Shown here: positions 1 to 9,484 of the stretch, piece by piece | Layout: the number at the start of each line of letters is the position of its first letter | How positions within the stretch are numbered: position 1 is the first letter of the stretch | Assembly: GCA_016125165.1 (NCBI GenBank) | Contig: WGMH01000007.1 | Location: 124,001-188,000, forward strand | Source: Alphaproteobacteria bacterium | Lineage (GTDB): Bacteria; Pseudomonadota; Alphaproteobacteria; Micropepsales; Micropepsaceae | DNA length: 64,000 nucleotides | Direction: 5' to 3' | Position numbers and translations under genes: made by a program | The notes under the pieces: generated by a model | The model's input: only the letters and a program-made list of their open reading frames with translations | Told to the model about the DNA's origin: nothing | Database searches by the model: none

Positions 1-1
1 G

Positions 2-519
<518 letters not shown>

Positions 520-523
<4 letters not shown>

Positions 524-1422
524 GCAGGGCGCGCGCATCCAAAGGACGCATCGTTCCGCGCGAAGCCGGCGCGGCACCGCTCGATATCGTGATTGGCATA
601 ATGGCATTTCTGGCGGCATTGGCACTGGGCGCTTCGCTCTTGGCCGAGCGCGCGTCGCTTTCCTGGCAGGCCGGTTTGGCCGACAGGCTGACGGTGCAGA
701 TATTGCCACCGGAGCGCGGATCGGCAGCACCGATGCTGGATGCAGAAACCGAGGCGGTTCTTGCAATCCTGCGACGCACGGACGGCATCGCCTATGCCGC
801 GCCGGTGAGCCGGGAAGAATCGCTGGCGCTGGTGAAACCCTGGCTTGGCGCCGACGCATTGGTCGCCGAATTGCCGCTGCCACGGCTGATCGATGCGAAG
901 ATCATTCCGGGCATGAGCGTGAATGTTCCACAGCTGGCGCGCGAACTGAAAGCGGCTGCGCCGCACTCGCTTCTGGACGATCATTCGCATTGGGCCGGAC
1001 GATTGAAGGGCCTTGCAGACGGTGTGCGCTATTCGGCCTATGCCATCCTGCTGCTGATCGCCGTTGCCACGACAGCGACCGTTTCGTTCGCTACGCGCGC
1101 AGGACTGGAAGCGCATCACGATATTGTGGAGCTGCTGCACCAGATGGGCGCCACCGCGGGTTTCATCGCGCGCGCGTTCGAGCGGCACTATTTCGTGTCC
1201 ACCGTGCTGGCCTCGCTGGTGGGTGCGATTGTCGCAGCCGCGCTGTTTCTGGCGGCGGGCGGCCTAGAATTTGCCGGATTTGAAGCCGTACCATTCCTGC
1301 CGCCGCTTTCGCTTAACGCAAATGAGCTAGTGTGGCTGGCGGCGGTGCCGGCGGTTTCCGGACTGATTGCCTGGGCCACGGCGCGGCTATCGGTTCTGGC
1401 GGCCTTGCGCCGCATCTATTGA
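520..1422 (+). CDS. ftsX: Cell division protein FtsX (permease subunit)
   Basis: 300-residue integral membrane partner of FtsE. Four hydrophobic segments fit FtsX topology: about residues 22-45, 173-195, 225-250 and 272-292. A large extracytoplasmic loop between the first two contains the usual PPE-type stretch (QILPPERGS). It starts within the ftsE stop (ATGA). In the family this complex transmits ATP hydrolysis to periplasmic amidase activators. Sequence conservation is low, as is normal for alphaproteobacterial FtsX, so the call rests on topology plus operon position. Confidence 0.88.
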
Positions 1423-1460
1423 ATTGACGTATTGCACCATGCGCGCGCGCAAGAGCGCCT

Positions 1461-2075
1461 TTGAAGAAGGAAGACGCATTGCAGAAGAGTTCGGCAACAA
1501 GGCGCGTGTTGGGCAGTGCTGTCGCACTTGCCTTCGCCTACATGGCCGGTTTCTTTCTTTACGCTTTCTCGTTGCCGAAAACACCGGAAAGCGTGGACAA
1601 GGCCGACGCGATCGTGGCGCTGACCGGGGGCGACGCGCGGCTGGACGCAGCCGTAAATCTTCTGGAACACGGCAAGGCCAAACGGCTTCTCATCAGTGGC
1701 GTGCATCCATCCACCACCAAAGCCGTTCTGAAAAAACTCGCGCACGGCGGACGGCGCTTCGATTGCTGCGCCGATCTGGGCTTCTCTGCCGCCAACACGC
1801 GCGGCAATGCCGAGGAAGCCGCGGACTGGATGACGACGCATCACTTTCGCAGTCTCATCCTTGTGACCGCGCGCTACCACATGCCGCGCAGCCTCGCCGA
1901 ATTCGGCGCAGACATGCCCAAGACCCGCATCGTGCCCTATCCGGTGGATCCCAACAGCATTGATCTGGACGGCTGGTGGCACAATGGCCGCGCGCTGCGC
2001 GTGCTGCACGCCGAATACGCCAAATTCCTCGCGAGCTTCATCATCACGCGCATCGTGCGCAAACCCGCTACTTGA
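1461..2075 (+). CDS. DUF218 (YdcF/SanA-like) membrane-anchored protein
   Basis: 204 residues from a TTG start at 1461; no in-frame ATG precedes the hydrophobic segment (about residues 16-36), and a second TTG at 1479 is also possible. After the anchor comes a DUF218 core: ADAIVALTGGDARLDAA, LISGVHPSTT and the C-terminal VTARYHMPRS block. SanA/ElyC-type DUF218 proteins act in envelope integrity or lipid-carrier handling, but the exact reaction is unknown. It lies 38 bp after ftsX and just before plsC, an order common in alphaproteobacteria. Confidence 0.8.
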   Translation: MKKEDALQKSSATRRVLGSAVALAFAYMAGFFLYAFSLPKTPESVDKADAIVALTGGDARLDAAVNLLEHGKAKRLLISGVHPSTTKAVLKKLAHGGRRFDCCADLGFSAANTRGNAEEAADWMTTHHFRSLILVTARYHMPRSLAEFGADMPKTRIVPYPVDPNSIDLDGWWHNGRALRVLHAEYAKFLASFIITRIVRKPAT

Positions 2076-2127
2076 CCCGGAGGCGCGCGCCGATAAGGCT
2101 CAGGCGCGCAGCTTTTCCCCACCGCTC

Positions 2128-2856
2128 ATGACAATCCTGCGTTCGACGCTTTTTCTGATCTACTTCGCACTGATCTCAGCGGCGCTGAATATCGGCTGCA
2201 TTCCGCTGCTTGCGTTTCCCCGCCGCGTGGCAAAATGGGCGCCCGATGCATGGTGCGGGGCGGTGTTGTGGGGCCTCAGACACATTGCCGGACTGGACTA
2301 TCGCGTGCGCGGCACGGTACCGCCGCCGGGCGTTCTGATCGCACCCAAGCACATGAGCATGTGGGACACGGTGGCAATCTGGATTTTGCAGGGCCATAGC
2401 GTGTTCGTGCTCAAGCGCGAGCTTCTGAACATTCCGCTCTATGGCTGGTATGCGCGCAAGATGGGCATGATCGCGATCGATCGCGATGGCAAGGCATCGG
2501 CGCTGCGCAAAATGGTGGAGGCCGCAAAAAGCGCCTTCGCGCATGGTTATGCAGTGGTGATCTTTCCGGAAGGCACGCGCAAGAAACCTGGCAGTCCGAC
2601 GGACTACAAGCCCGGTGTGGCCGCGCTCTATGGCCACCTCGGAGTGCCCTGCGTGCCGGTAGCTTTGAACTCCGGGCTGTTCTGGACGGGTCCGGGTGGC
2701 TTTCTGAAAAAGGCCGGAACCATCACCATCGAATTTCTGGAACCGATACCGCCCGGCCTGAAACGGGCAGAGTTCATGCGCACGCTCGAAACCCGGATCG
2801 AAACGGCCACGACGGCGCTGGTCGAAGATGGCCGCGCGCAATTGGTCACCGGCTAG
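2128..2856 (+). CDS. plsC: 1-acyl-sn-glycerol-3-phosphate acyltransferase (PlsC family)
   Basis: 242 residues from ATG 2128; the frame is open further upstream, but that would overlap the DUF218 gene. The enzyme acylates lysophosphatidic acid to phosphatidic acid at the inner membrane. The N-terminus is hydrophobic (about residues 5-30). The acyltransferase HX4D box is H75-M-S-M-W-D80, and the phosphate-binding box FPEGTR is at 146-151. Length is typical for bacterial PlsC. Last gene of the ftsEX-linked run; a new promoter follows before nrdJ. Confidence 0.9.
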   Translation: MTILRSTLFLIYFALISAALNIGCIPLLAFPRRVAKWAPDAWCGAVLWGLRHIAGLDYRVRGTVPPPGVLIAPKHMSMWDTVAIWILQGHSVFVLKRELLNIPLYGWYARKMGMIAIDRDGKASALRKMVEAAKSAFAHGYAVVIFPEGTRKKPGSPTDYKPGVAALYGHLGVPCVPVALNSGLFWTGPGGFLKKAGTITIEFLEPIPPGLKRAEFMRTLETRIETATTALVEDGRAQLVTG

Positions 2857-2858
2857 CC

Positions 2859-2870
2859 AAATCCGGATTT
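2859..2870. repeat. 12-bp perfect palindrome between plsC and nrdJ
   Basis: AAATCCGGATTT, a loopless perfect palindrome starting three bases after the plsC stop and 17 bp before the nrdJ -35. It could be a regulator site or the base of a weak terminator, but no clear U-run follows. It does not resemble the NrdR box expected for ribonucleotide reductase genes. Confidence 0.35.
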
Positions 2871-2886
2871 CGTTCTCTTTATGTTC

Positions 2887-2915
2887 TTGAATTGAGAGCT
2901 TTCATGCCCTATATT
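2887..2915 (+). promoter_or_regulatory. Predicted sigma70-type promoter for nrdJ
   Basis: TTGAAT at 2887-2892 and TATATT at 2910-2915 are separated by exactly 17 bp. This predicts a transcript start near 2922, about 40 nt before the nrdJ ATG. It is the best-matched promoter seen in the first 10 kb. No cobalamin riboswitch would fit in the remaining leader. Confidence 0.55.
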
Positions 2916-2962
2916 CAAACCCCGTCTGGCGATGGCTGCCATGCGGGATTTGAGCCCCACAC

Positions 2963-5233
2963 ATGAGCGATATCGCAAACCGCATCTGGGACCTGAAATA
3001 TCGCCTCAAGGCGGGCGATGGCACGCCGCTGGATGCCACCATCGCCGATACCTGGGCCCGCGTGGCCATGGCGGCGGCCGCCGCGGAGAGCGCCGAAAAG
3101 CGCGCGAGCGCAGCAGAGGAATTCGCGGGCGCGCTTCAGGGCCACCGCTTCCTGCCCGCCGGACGCATTCTGGCCGGGGCTGGCACCGAGCGGAACGTGA
3201 CGCTCTTCAACTGCTTCGTGATGGGCACCATCGAGGACTCGATGGGCGGCATTTTCAGCCATCTGCGCGAAGCGGCGCTGACCATGCAGCAGGGCGGCGG
3301 CATCGGCTACGACTTCTCGACGCTGCGCCCCAAGGGGGCGCCGGTGAAGGGGGTGGCGGCGGACGCCTCTGGCCCCGTGTCGTTCATGGAGGTGTGGGAC
3401 GCGATGTGCCGCACCATCGTTTCGGCCGGATCGCGACGCGGCGCAATGATGGGCATGCTCGCCTGCGATCATCCCGACATCGAAGACTTCATCGCCGTCA
3501 AGCAGACGGCTGGCAAACTTTCGATGTTCAACCTCTCCGTGCTGGTGAGCGACGCCTTCATGGAGGCGGTGAAGGCCGATGCGGATTGGGAACTGAAATT
3601 CGAGGGCCGCGTATTTCGTACCGTGCGCGCGCGCGATCTTTGGCAGCGCATCATGCGCGCGACCTACGAATATGCCGAGCCCGGCGTGGTGTTCATCGAC
3701 CGCATCAATTCGTCGAACAACCTCGCCTATTGCGAAACCATCCGCGCGACCAATCCTTGCGGCGAACAGCCCTTGCCGCCTTATGGCGCGTGTTTGCTGG
3801 GTTCGATCAATCTGGCGAAACTGGTGAAGAACCCCTTTGAAGACGATGCTGCGCTTGATGAGGAAGAGCTGGGGCGGCTGACGCGTACTGCCGTCCGCTT
3901 TCTCGACAATGTCATCGACGTTTCCAGATTCCCGCTGGAGGAACAGCGCGCCGAAGCCTTCGCCAAGCGGCGCATCGGCCTTGGTGTCACCGGGCTTGCC
4001 GATGCGCTGATCTTCTGCCGCGTTCGCTACGGTTCGCCGGAGAGCCTGACGTTGATCGAACGCTGGCTTTCCGCGCTGAAACTTGCGGCCTATGCGGAAT
4101 CGATTGCGCTGGCGAAAGAGAAGGGTGCCTTCCCGCTTTTCGACCGTGACGAATTCCTGGCACGGCCCGCGATCGCAGAGTTACCGGACGATCTTCGTGA
4201 AGGCATTCGCACGCACGGCATCCGCAACGGGCTTCTCACCTCCATTGCGCCGACGGGTACGATTTCGCTGTTCACAGGAAACGTATCGAGCGGCATCGAG
4301 CCGGTGTTTTCCTTCACGCACAGACGCAAGGTGCTTCTGCCCGACGGCGGCTGGGAAGAAGAAGTCATCAGCGATTTTGCCTGGCGCGCCTTCCGCGAAC
4401 GCTTCGGCGAAGAGGCGAGCCTGCCGGAGTATTTCGTCGAATCGTCTGACCTTTCGCCCGACGATCACCTCGCGGTGCAGGCCATGGCCCAGCACCATAT
4501 CGACAGCTCGATTTCCAAGACGATCAACATCCCTGCGGATATTTCGTTCGCGGCGTTCGAGGATGTGTATCTGAAGGCCTATGCGATGGGCTGCAAAGGC
4601 TGCACGACCTATCGGCCCAACGCGGTGACCGGTGCGGTGCTGGAGCCGGTGGTGACGAAGCGCAGCGTGGATGGGATGACGCAGGATTCCGGTGGCGTCG
4701 TTTATATGACCAAACCGCTCGACCGGCCCGAGGCGCTGCCGGGGCAGACCTACAAGATCAAATGGCTCGATTCCGATCACGCCTTCTACATCACCATCAA
4801 CGACATCGAGAAGGACGGGCGCCGCCGCCCCTTCGAGATCTTCATCAACTCGAAGAACATGGAAGCCTATGCCTGGACCCTGGCACTGACGCGCATGATC
4901 TCGGCGGTGTTCCGGCGCGGCGGCGATGTATCGTTTGTGGTCGATGAACTGAAAGCCGTGTTCGATCCGCGCGGTGGACAATGGATGGAAGGCCGCTATG
5001 TGCCTTCGCTCCTCGCCGCCATCGGCGGGGTGATCGAGCATCATCTCGTTTCCATCGGCTTCATGACCCCGCGCGCAGCCGCGCCTTTTGCCGAACAGGT
5101 ACGTCTTGCCGCGCTTGCGGGCGATAGCCCGCCTGTTCCGCAGCGTGCCTGCCCACGTTGCGGCGGTTTCGGGCTGACGAGCAGCGAAGGGTGCGATATC
5201 TGCACCGCCTGCGGCTATTCCCGCTGCGGCTGA
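2963..5233 (+). CDS. nrdJ: Adenosylcobalamin-dependent (class II) ribonucleoside-diphosphate reductase
   Basis: 756 residues. Reduces ribonucleotides to deoxyribonucleotides using adenosylcobalamin to make the thiyl radical, so it needs neither oxygen nor an NrdB subunit. Active-site cysteine C84 sits in FNCFVMG, the loop GGGIGYDFS is at 111-119, and the catalytic N264-x-C266-x-E268 triad is in NPCGEQ. A TSCPD domain (about 590-700) follows the barrel, and the tail (730-756) is a cysteine-rich CPRC...CDIC...C zinc-binding/reductant-accepting segment. The next gene starts 2 bp after the stop. No other ribonucleotide reductase is in the window. Confidence 0.95.
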   Translation: MSDIANRIWDLKYRLKAGDGTPLDATIADTWARVAMAAAAAESAEKRASAAEEFAGALQGHRFLPAGRILAGAGTERNVTLFNCFVMGTIEDSMGGIFSHLREAALTMQQGGGIGYDFSTLRPKGAPVKGVAADASGPVSFMEVWDAMCRTIVSAGSRRGAMMGMLACDHPDIEDFIAVKQTAGKLSMFNLSVLVSDAFMEAVKADADWELKFEGRVFRTVRARDLWQRIMRATYEYAEPGVVFIDRINSSNNLAYCETIRATNPCGEQPLPPYGACLLGSINLAKLVKNPFEDDAALDEEELGRLTRTAVRFLDNVIDVSRFPLEEQRAEAFAKRRIGLGVTGLADALIFCRVRYGSPESLTLIERWLSALKLAAYAESIALAKEKGAFPLFDRDEFLARPAIAELPDDLREGIRTHGIRNGLLTSIAPTGTISLFTGNVSSGIEPVFSFTHRRKVLLPDGGWEEEVISDFAWRAFRERFGEEASLPEYFVESSDLSPDDHLAVQAMAQHHIDSSISKTINIPADISFAAFEDVYLKAYAMGCKGCTTYRPNAVTGAVLEPVVTKRSVDGMTQDSGGVVYMTKPLDRPEALPGQTYKIKWLDSDHAFYITINDIEKDGRRRPFEIFINSKNMEAYAWTLALTRMISAVFRRGGDVSFVVDELKAVFDPRGGQWMEGRYVPSLLAAIGGVIEHHLVSIGFMTPRAAAPFAEQVRLAALAGDSPPVPQRACPRCGGFGLTSSEGCDICTACGYSRCG

Positions 5234-5234
5234 C

Positions 5235-6431
5235 GTGGTGACAGCGCCGCTTGTCATCTCCAATGCCAAGGCGCGCGCGCTCATCCTGTCCGGCAACGGG
5301 TTGTGCGAGGCCGAAAATGTGCGCGGACCAGATGCCGCCGCGCGCTGGATCGCCAAGCTCGGCTACGTACAGATCGACACCATCCGCATCATCGAGCGCG
5401 CGCATCATCACATCCTGTTCTCGCGCCACAACACCTATCGGCCCAAGCATCTGGAACGCCTGCAAGCAAAGGCGCCGGTGCTATTCGAACACTGGACGCA
5501 TGACGCATCGCTGATACCACTCGAACACTATCCGCATTGGCACCACCGCTTTGCGCACACGAAGAAGCAGCTTTCGGCTTGGAAGGAAAATTTCGGCGAC
5601 ATGCGCGTGATCAAAACGGTGCGCGCGCATATCGAGGAACACGGCGCATCGAAGGCGCGCGACTTCGCGCATCTGGGCGGGCGCACCGGACCCTGGTGGG
5701 GATGGGGTCCGGCAAAGGCCGCACTCGAATTTCTGTGGCGCTCTGGCGAACTTGCGGTACTGCGCCGCGATGGTTTCGAGAAGATCTACGATCTCGCCGC
5801 ACGCGCGGTGCCGGAACATCTGCGCGCAACAAAACCCAGCAGGGCTGAGACGCAGGATTGGGCCTGCCGCGAAGCATTGAAGCGGCTTGGCGCAGCGACA
5901 CCGAAAATGCTTGCCGATTTCTGGGGGCACGCTTCGATCCTTGACGCCACGCGCTGGATCGAAAATGAAAGGAAGGCCGGCCGGTTGATCGATGTGGTGC
6001 TGGAAGGCGCACAGGACAAACGCGACATTGCCGCCGTGGCGCGCCCGGATATTGAATCGATGCTGGCAACCTTGCCTGCCGCGCCATCGCGGCTGCGGGC
6101 ACTTTCACCTTTCGATCCAGTGCTGCGTGATCGCTCGCGCAGCGAACGCATCTTTGGCTTCAACTATCGCATCGAAATCTTCGTGCCGGAGCCGAAGCGG
6201 AAATTTGGCTATTACGTCTTTCCACTTCTGGAAGGGGATCGCTTTGTGGGCCGCATCGACATGAAAGCCGATCGTGACAGGGATCGGCTGGCTGTGAAGG
6301 CGCTGTGGCTGGAGCCCGGCCTTTCCTTAAGCAAAGCGCGCCAGGCAAAGCTGGAACGCGAGCTTGAGCGGCAGGCACGGCTGGCAGGCGTGCGCGACAT
6401 CGTGTTGCCCACATCCGCACGCAAATCCTGA
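5235..6431 (+). CDS. YcaQ/AlkX-like winged-helix DNA glycosylase family protein (HTH_42)
   Basis: 398 residues from GTG 5235, one base after the nrdJ stop, so almost certainly co-translated. Matches the HTH_42/YcaQ family, whose studied members unhook DNA interstrand crosslinks or excise bulky alkylated bases. The family Q-x-D catalytic element is visible as Q46-I-D48 in YVQIDTI, followed by the HHHILFSRHNTY segment. Placing a crosslink-repair glycosylase in a transcript with the dNTP-producing enzyme is functionally sensible. Substrate is inferred from family only. Confidence 0.82.
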   Translation: MVTAPLVISNAKARALILSGNGLCEAENVRGPDAAARWIAKLGYVQIDTIRIIERAHHHILFSRHNTYRPKHLERLQAKAPVLFEHWTHDASLIPLEHYPHWHHRFAHTKKQLSAWKENFGDMRVIKTVRAHIEEHGASKARDFAHLGGRTGPWWGWGPAKAALEFLWRSGELAVLRRDGFEKIYDLAARAVPEHLRATKPSRAETQDWACREALKRLGAATPKMLADFWGHASILDATRWIENERKAGRLIDVVLEGAQDKRDIAAVARPDIESMLATLPAAPSRLRALSPFDPVLRDRSRSERIFGFNYRIEIFVPEPKRKFGYYVFPLLEGDRFVGRIDMKADRDRDRLAVKALWLEPGLSLSKARQAKLERELERQARLAGVRDIVLPTSARKS

Positions 6432-6471
6432 TAGATGGACAGCGCCTTCCAACCCGTTCATCCTGCCACCA

Positions 6472-7464
6472 ATGCGCTATTCCAGCCGGTTCTTCCTCTA
6501 CCTGCCGTTCGGCATTCTGCTGCTTCTCGCCGCAGTGCTCTCGATCTATTGGATCGTCGCCTCGCGCGAACTTGAAAAGAAGCTCGATGCCCTGAATGGA
6601 CAGGCCATCGCGCCGGGCGTGACGCTGCACTTCGCCAAACGCGAAGTCGGCGGGTTCCCTTTCCGCCTCGATGCGGTGATGGAAAAAGTGATTCTCGAGG
6701 TCAAACGCGCGAATGGCCCGATGCGCTGGAGCGCCGAAAAATTTGCGCTGCACGTTTTGAGCTACGCGCCGGGGCCAATGGTCTTTGAAGCCGCCGGCAA
6801 ACAGACGCTGGAATGGACCGGCGAGAACGCCGTTGCCAAGCGATTCGAATTTCAGTCCGCGAGCCTGCGCGCCAGCGCGGTGCGCCATGACGGACGGCTT
6901 TCGCGTTTCGATCTGGACAGCACAGGCCTTCGCTGGGAAGGCGGGCAGGCACTGCGTTTCCAGGGGCATATCCGCCGCAATCCCGACGCCGATGTTCTCG
7001 ACTTTGCGATCACCGGCGATGGCGTTCAGGTCAAGGATTCCCCCTTCGGCGCACAATTCGCCCACGCCGCCATCACCGGCACGGTCAGCGATGCGGACGC
7101 CTTCGATGCGCTTATGACAGGTAGCGAAGACTGGCGCGTGGCATTGGAGCGCTGGCGCGCCCGCAAAAATTCCCGTGCAGAGACGCAGACGAAAATTTCG
7201 GCCACCAACGCACAGGTGAGCGCGAAGGGTTCACTGTGGCTCGACCGATATCACCGCCCCACGGGCAAGGCCGATGCACATGTGACACTGGCCTTGCCGC
7301 GACTCGACTTCGCGCAGAGCGACGGCGCGGATTCGCTCAGTGCGAGCTTGCTGGCGATTGCGGCGGCAAGTGCAAGCACACCTGCCACCGTGCCGATTTC
7401 GATTGCAGATGGATATGTGCGGGTCGGTGGATTGCCCGCCGCCTCCGCGCCGCCGCTCTACTGA
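6472..7464 (+). CDS. DUF2125 domain-containing protein
   Basis: 330 residues from ATG 6472; an upstream in-frame extension would overlap the previous gene. An N-terminal membrane anchor (about residues 6-27: FFLYLPFGILLLLAAVLSIYW) is followed by an extracytoplasmic beta-rich domain with VTLHFAKREVGGFPFRLD, the diagnostic opening of DUF2125. Function unknown; the domain is largely alphaproteobacterial. It converges on tyrC with 2 bp between stops. Confidence 0.8.
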   Translation: MRYSSRFFLYLPFGILLLLAAVLSIYWIVASRELEKKLDALNGQAIAPGVTLHFAKREVGGFPFRLDAVMEKVILEVKRANGPMRWSAEKFALHVLSYAPGPMVFEAAGKQTLEWTGENAVAKRFEFQSASLRASAVRHDGRLSRFDLDSTGLRWEGGQALRFQGHIRRNPDADVLDFAITGDGVQVKDSPFGAQFAHAAITGTVSDADAFDALMTGSEDWRVALERWRARKNSRAETQTKISATNAQVSAKGSLWLDRYHRPTGKADAHVTLALPRLDFAQSDGADSLSASLLAIAAASASTPATVPISIADGYVRVGGLPAASAPPLY

Positions 7465-7466
7465 AA

Positions 7467-8393
7467 CTATTTCTTTTTCGGATTGCGGCCGAAGTTCGGG
7501 GCGGCGCTATCCTGCCCTGCGTCGATGATCGAACGGCGAATGGCGCGCGTGCGCGTAAAAAGGTTGAACAGCATATCGCCGTCGCCCCAGCGGATCGCGC
7601 GCTGCAGGGCGCTGAGGTCCTCATTGAAGCGCTGCAGGATTTCGAGCACCGCTTCACGATTGTTCAGAAATACGTCACGCCACATGGTGGGATCGGAAGC
7701 GGCGATACGGGTGAAATCGCGAAAGCCGCCCGCGGAATATTTGATCACTTCGCCTTGCGTCACAGTTTCCAGGTCATCTGCGGTGCCCACGATGTTGTAG
7801 GCGATCAGATGCGGCACATGGCTTGTGATGGCAAGCACCAGATCGTGATGGCGCGGTTCCATCACATCAACATTGCTGCCAAGCGCTTCCCAGAATGCAC
7901 GCAATTTCCCCACCGCGGCAGCATCGGCGCCGGGCGGCGGGGTGAGAATGCACCAGCGGCCTTCGAACAGTTCGGCGAATCCCGCTTCGGGGCCAGACTG
8001 TTCGGTGCCGGCAATAGGATGTGCTGGAATGAGATGCACGCCTTCGGGAACGTGCGGGCCCACATCGCGCACAACCGCACTCTTGACGGAGCCGACATCG
8101 GAAATGATCGCCCCCTTCGACAGATGCGGTGCCATTTCCTGCGTCAGCGTGCCAAAGGTACCCACCGGCGTCGCCAGAACGACCAGATCGGCATCGCGCA
8201 CACATGTGGCCAGATTGTCGTGCAGGGAATCGGCAAAGCCGATGGCTTCGGCCTTTTCCAGCGTTTCGGTGCGGCGCGCATAGCCGGCAATGTGGGCGGC
8301 GAGCCCCTTGCGACGCATGGCATGCGCCATGGATGACCCGATAAGCCCTATGCCGATCAGCGCAACCTTCTGGAAGTGGGGATCGGCGCTCAT
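7467..8393 (-). CDS. tyrC: Prephenate (or arogenate) dehydrogenase family protein
   Basis: 308 residues. Oxidative decarboxylation of prephenate/arogenate on the tyrosine branch. NAD(P)-binding GIGLIG at residues 14-19; catalytic-type histidines in LIPAHPIAGTEQSG and ITSHVPHLIAYN. Downstream member of the chorismate mutase-hisC-tyrC unit, 2 bp after hisC. With a broad-specificity HisC upstream, either prephenate or arogenate could be the substrate; the sequence alone does not decide. Confidence 0.9.
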   Translation of the reverse strand: MSADPHFQKVALIGIGLIGSSMAHAMRRKGLAAHIAGYARRTETLEKAEAIGFADSLHDNLATCVRDADLVVLATPVGTFGTLTQEMAPHLSKGAIISDVGSVKSAVVRDVGPHVPEGVHLIPAHPIAGTEQSGPEAGFAELFEGRWCILTPPPGADAAAVGKLRAFWEALGSNVDVMEPRHHDLVLAITSHVPHLIAYNIVGTADDLETVTQGEVIKYSAGGFRDFTRIAASDPTMWRDVFLNNREAVLEILQRFNEDLSALQRAIRWGDGDMLFNLFTRTRAIRRSIIDAGQDSAAPNFGRNPKKK

Positions 8394-8395
8394 CG

Positions 8396-9484
8396 TCAGG
8401 CTTTCATAAAGTCGCGCAAGGCTTCGACGACGCGCTCATTGGCTTCTTCGGTGCCGACCGTCAGCCGCAGGCAATCGGGCAGATCGTAATTGCCGACGGC
8501 GCGCAGGATCAGACCGCGCCGGATCAGGAATGCATCGGCGTCCTTCGCAGTCTTGCCCGGCGCTTGCGGGAAATGGATCAGGATGAAATTGCCGACGGAA
8601 TCATCCACGCGCAGTCCAAGCTCGCGAATTGCGTGGGTGAGCCAGCCGCGCCATTTTTCATTGAACCCAATCGCCTCGGAAACATGGGAATGATCGCGCA
8701 TGGCGGCGGCAGCGGCCATCTGCGCCGGCACCGAGACATTGAACGGTCCGCGCACGCGGTTCAGCACATCGGTGATATGCGGCGGGCAATAGGCCCAGCC
8801 CACGCGCAGGGCGGCAAGGCCATAGACCTTCGAAAAGGTGCGCGTCATCACCACATTCTCGTATTCGTTCACGAGCGCGATGCCGTCTTCATAGTCATTG
8901 CGGCGGACATATTCGGCATAGGCCGCATCAATCACGAGGAGCACATTCTTCGGCAGGCCCGCATGCAGGCGGCGAAGCTCTTCGCTGGAGAGATATGTGC
9001 CAGTGGGATTGTTCGGATTGGCGATGAAGACAATACGCGTTTTGGGCGTGACCGCTTTGAGGATGCCATCAATGTCGGTGTGCAGGTTCCTTTCGGGAAC
9101 CGATACTGGCACGCCGCTGCTCGCTAGCGTGGCGATGCGATAGACAATGAACCCGTGGGCGCTGAACAACACTTCGTCGCCAGGTTCGAGGTAGCATTCG
9201 GTGAGCATGGACAGCAGTTCGTCCGAGCCATTGCCACAGACGATGCGTTCCACATCGAGCCCATGCACATCAGCGATGGCTTCGCGCAGGATGCGTGCGC
9301 TGCCTTCGGGATAGAGCGCCAGATCGCGCGCAGCACTTTCATACGCCGCGATAGCTGCCTTGCTGGGGCCAAGCGCGGACTCATTGGAAGACAGCTTGAA
9401 CACCTTGTCGGCACCGGGCGCCTGCGCGCGGCCGCCAACATAGGGTTCGATGGCAAGAACGCCGGGTTTTGGTTGGGGTCTCAT
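8396..9484 (-). CDS. hisC: Histidinol-phosphate/aromatic aminotransferase
   Basis: 362-residue PLP fold-type I aminotransferase. The PLP lysine is K219 in TRTFSKVYGLAALRVGW, with the phosphate-binding arginine R227 and the conserved IANPNNPTG block at 154-162. Its ATG overlaps the chorismate mutase stop (ATGA). Because it sits between chorismate mutase and tyrC, it probably transaminates aromatic precursors (prephenate, phenylpyruvate or hydroxyphenylpyruvate) as well as, or instead of, histidinol phosphate. Confidence 0.9.
   Translation of the reverse strand: MRPQPKPGVLAIEPYVGGRAQAPGADKVFKLSSNESALGPSKAAIAAYESAARDLALYPEGSARILREAIADVHGLDVERIVCGNGSDELLSMLTECYLEPGDEVLFSAHGFIVYRIATLASSGVPVSVPERNLHTDIDGILKAVTPKTRIVFIANPNNPTGTYLSSEELRRLHAGLPKNVLLVIDAAYAEYVRRNDYEDGIALVNEYENVVMTRTFSKVYGLAALRVGWAYCPPHITDVLNRVRGPFNVSVPAQMAAAAAMRDHSHVSEAIGFNEKWRGWLTHAIRELGLRVDDSVGNFILIHFPQAPGKTAKDADAFLIRRGLILRAVGNYDLPDCLRLTVGTEEANERVVEALRDFMKA

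Noticed and set aside
2857..2962. Cobalamin riboswitch or NrdR boxes upstream of nrdJ
   Set aside because: Only 106 bp is available, a strong promoter occupies it, and neither the B12-box core nor an NrdR-type repeat is visible.
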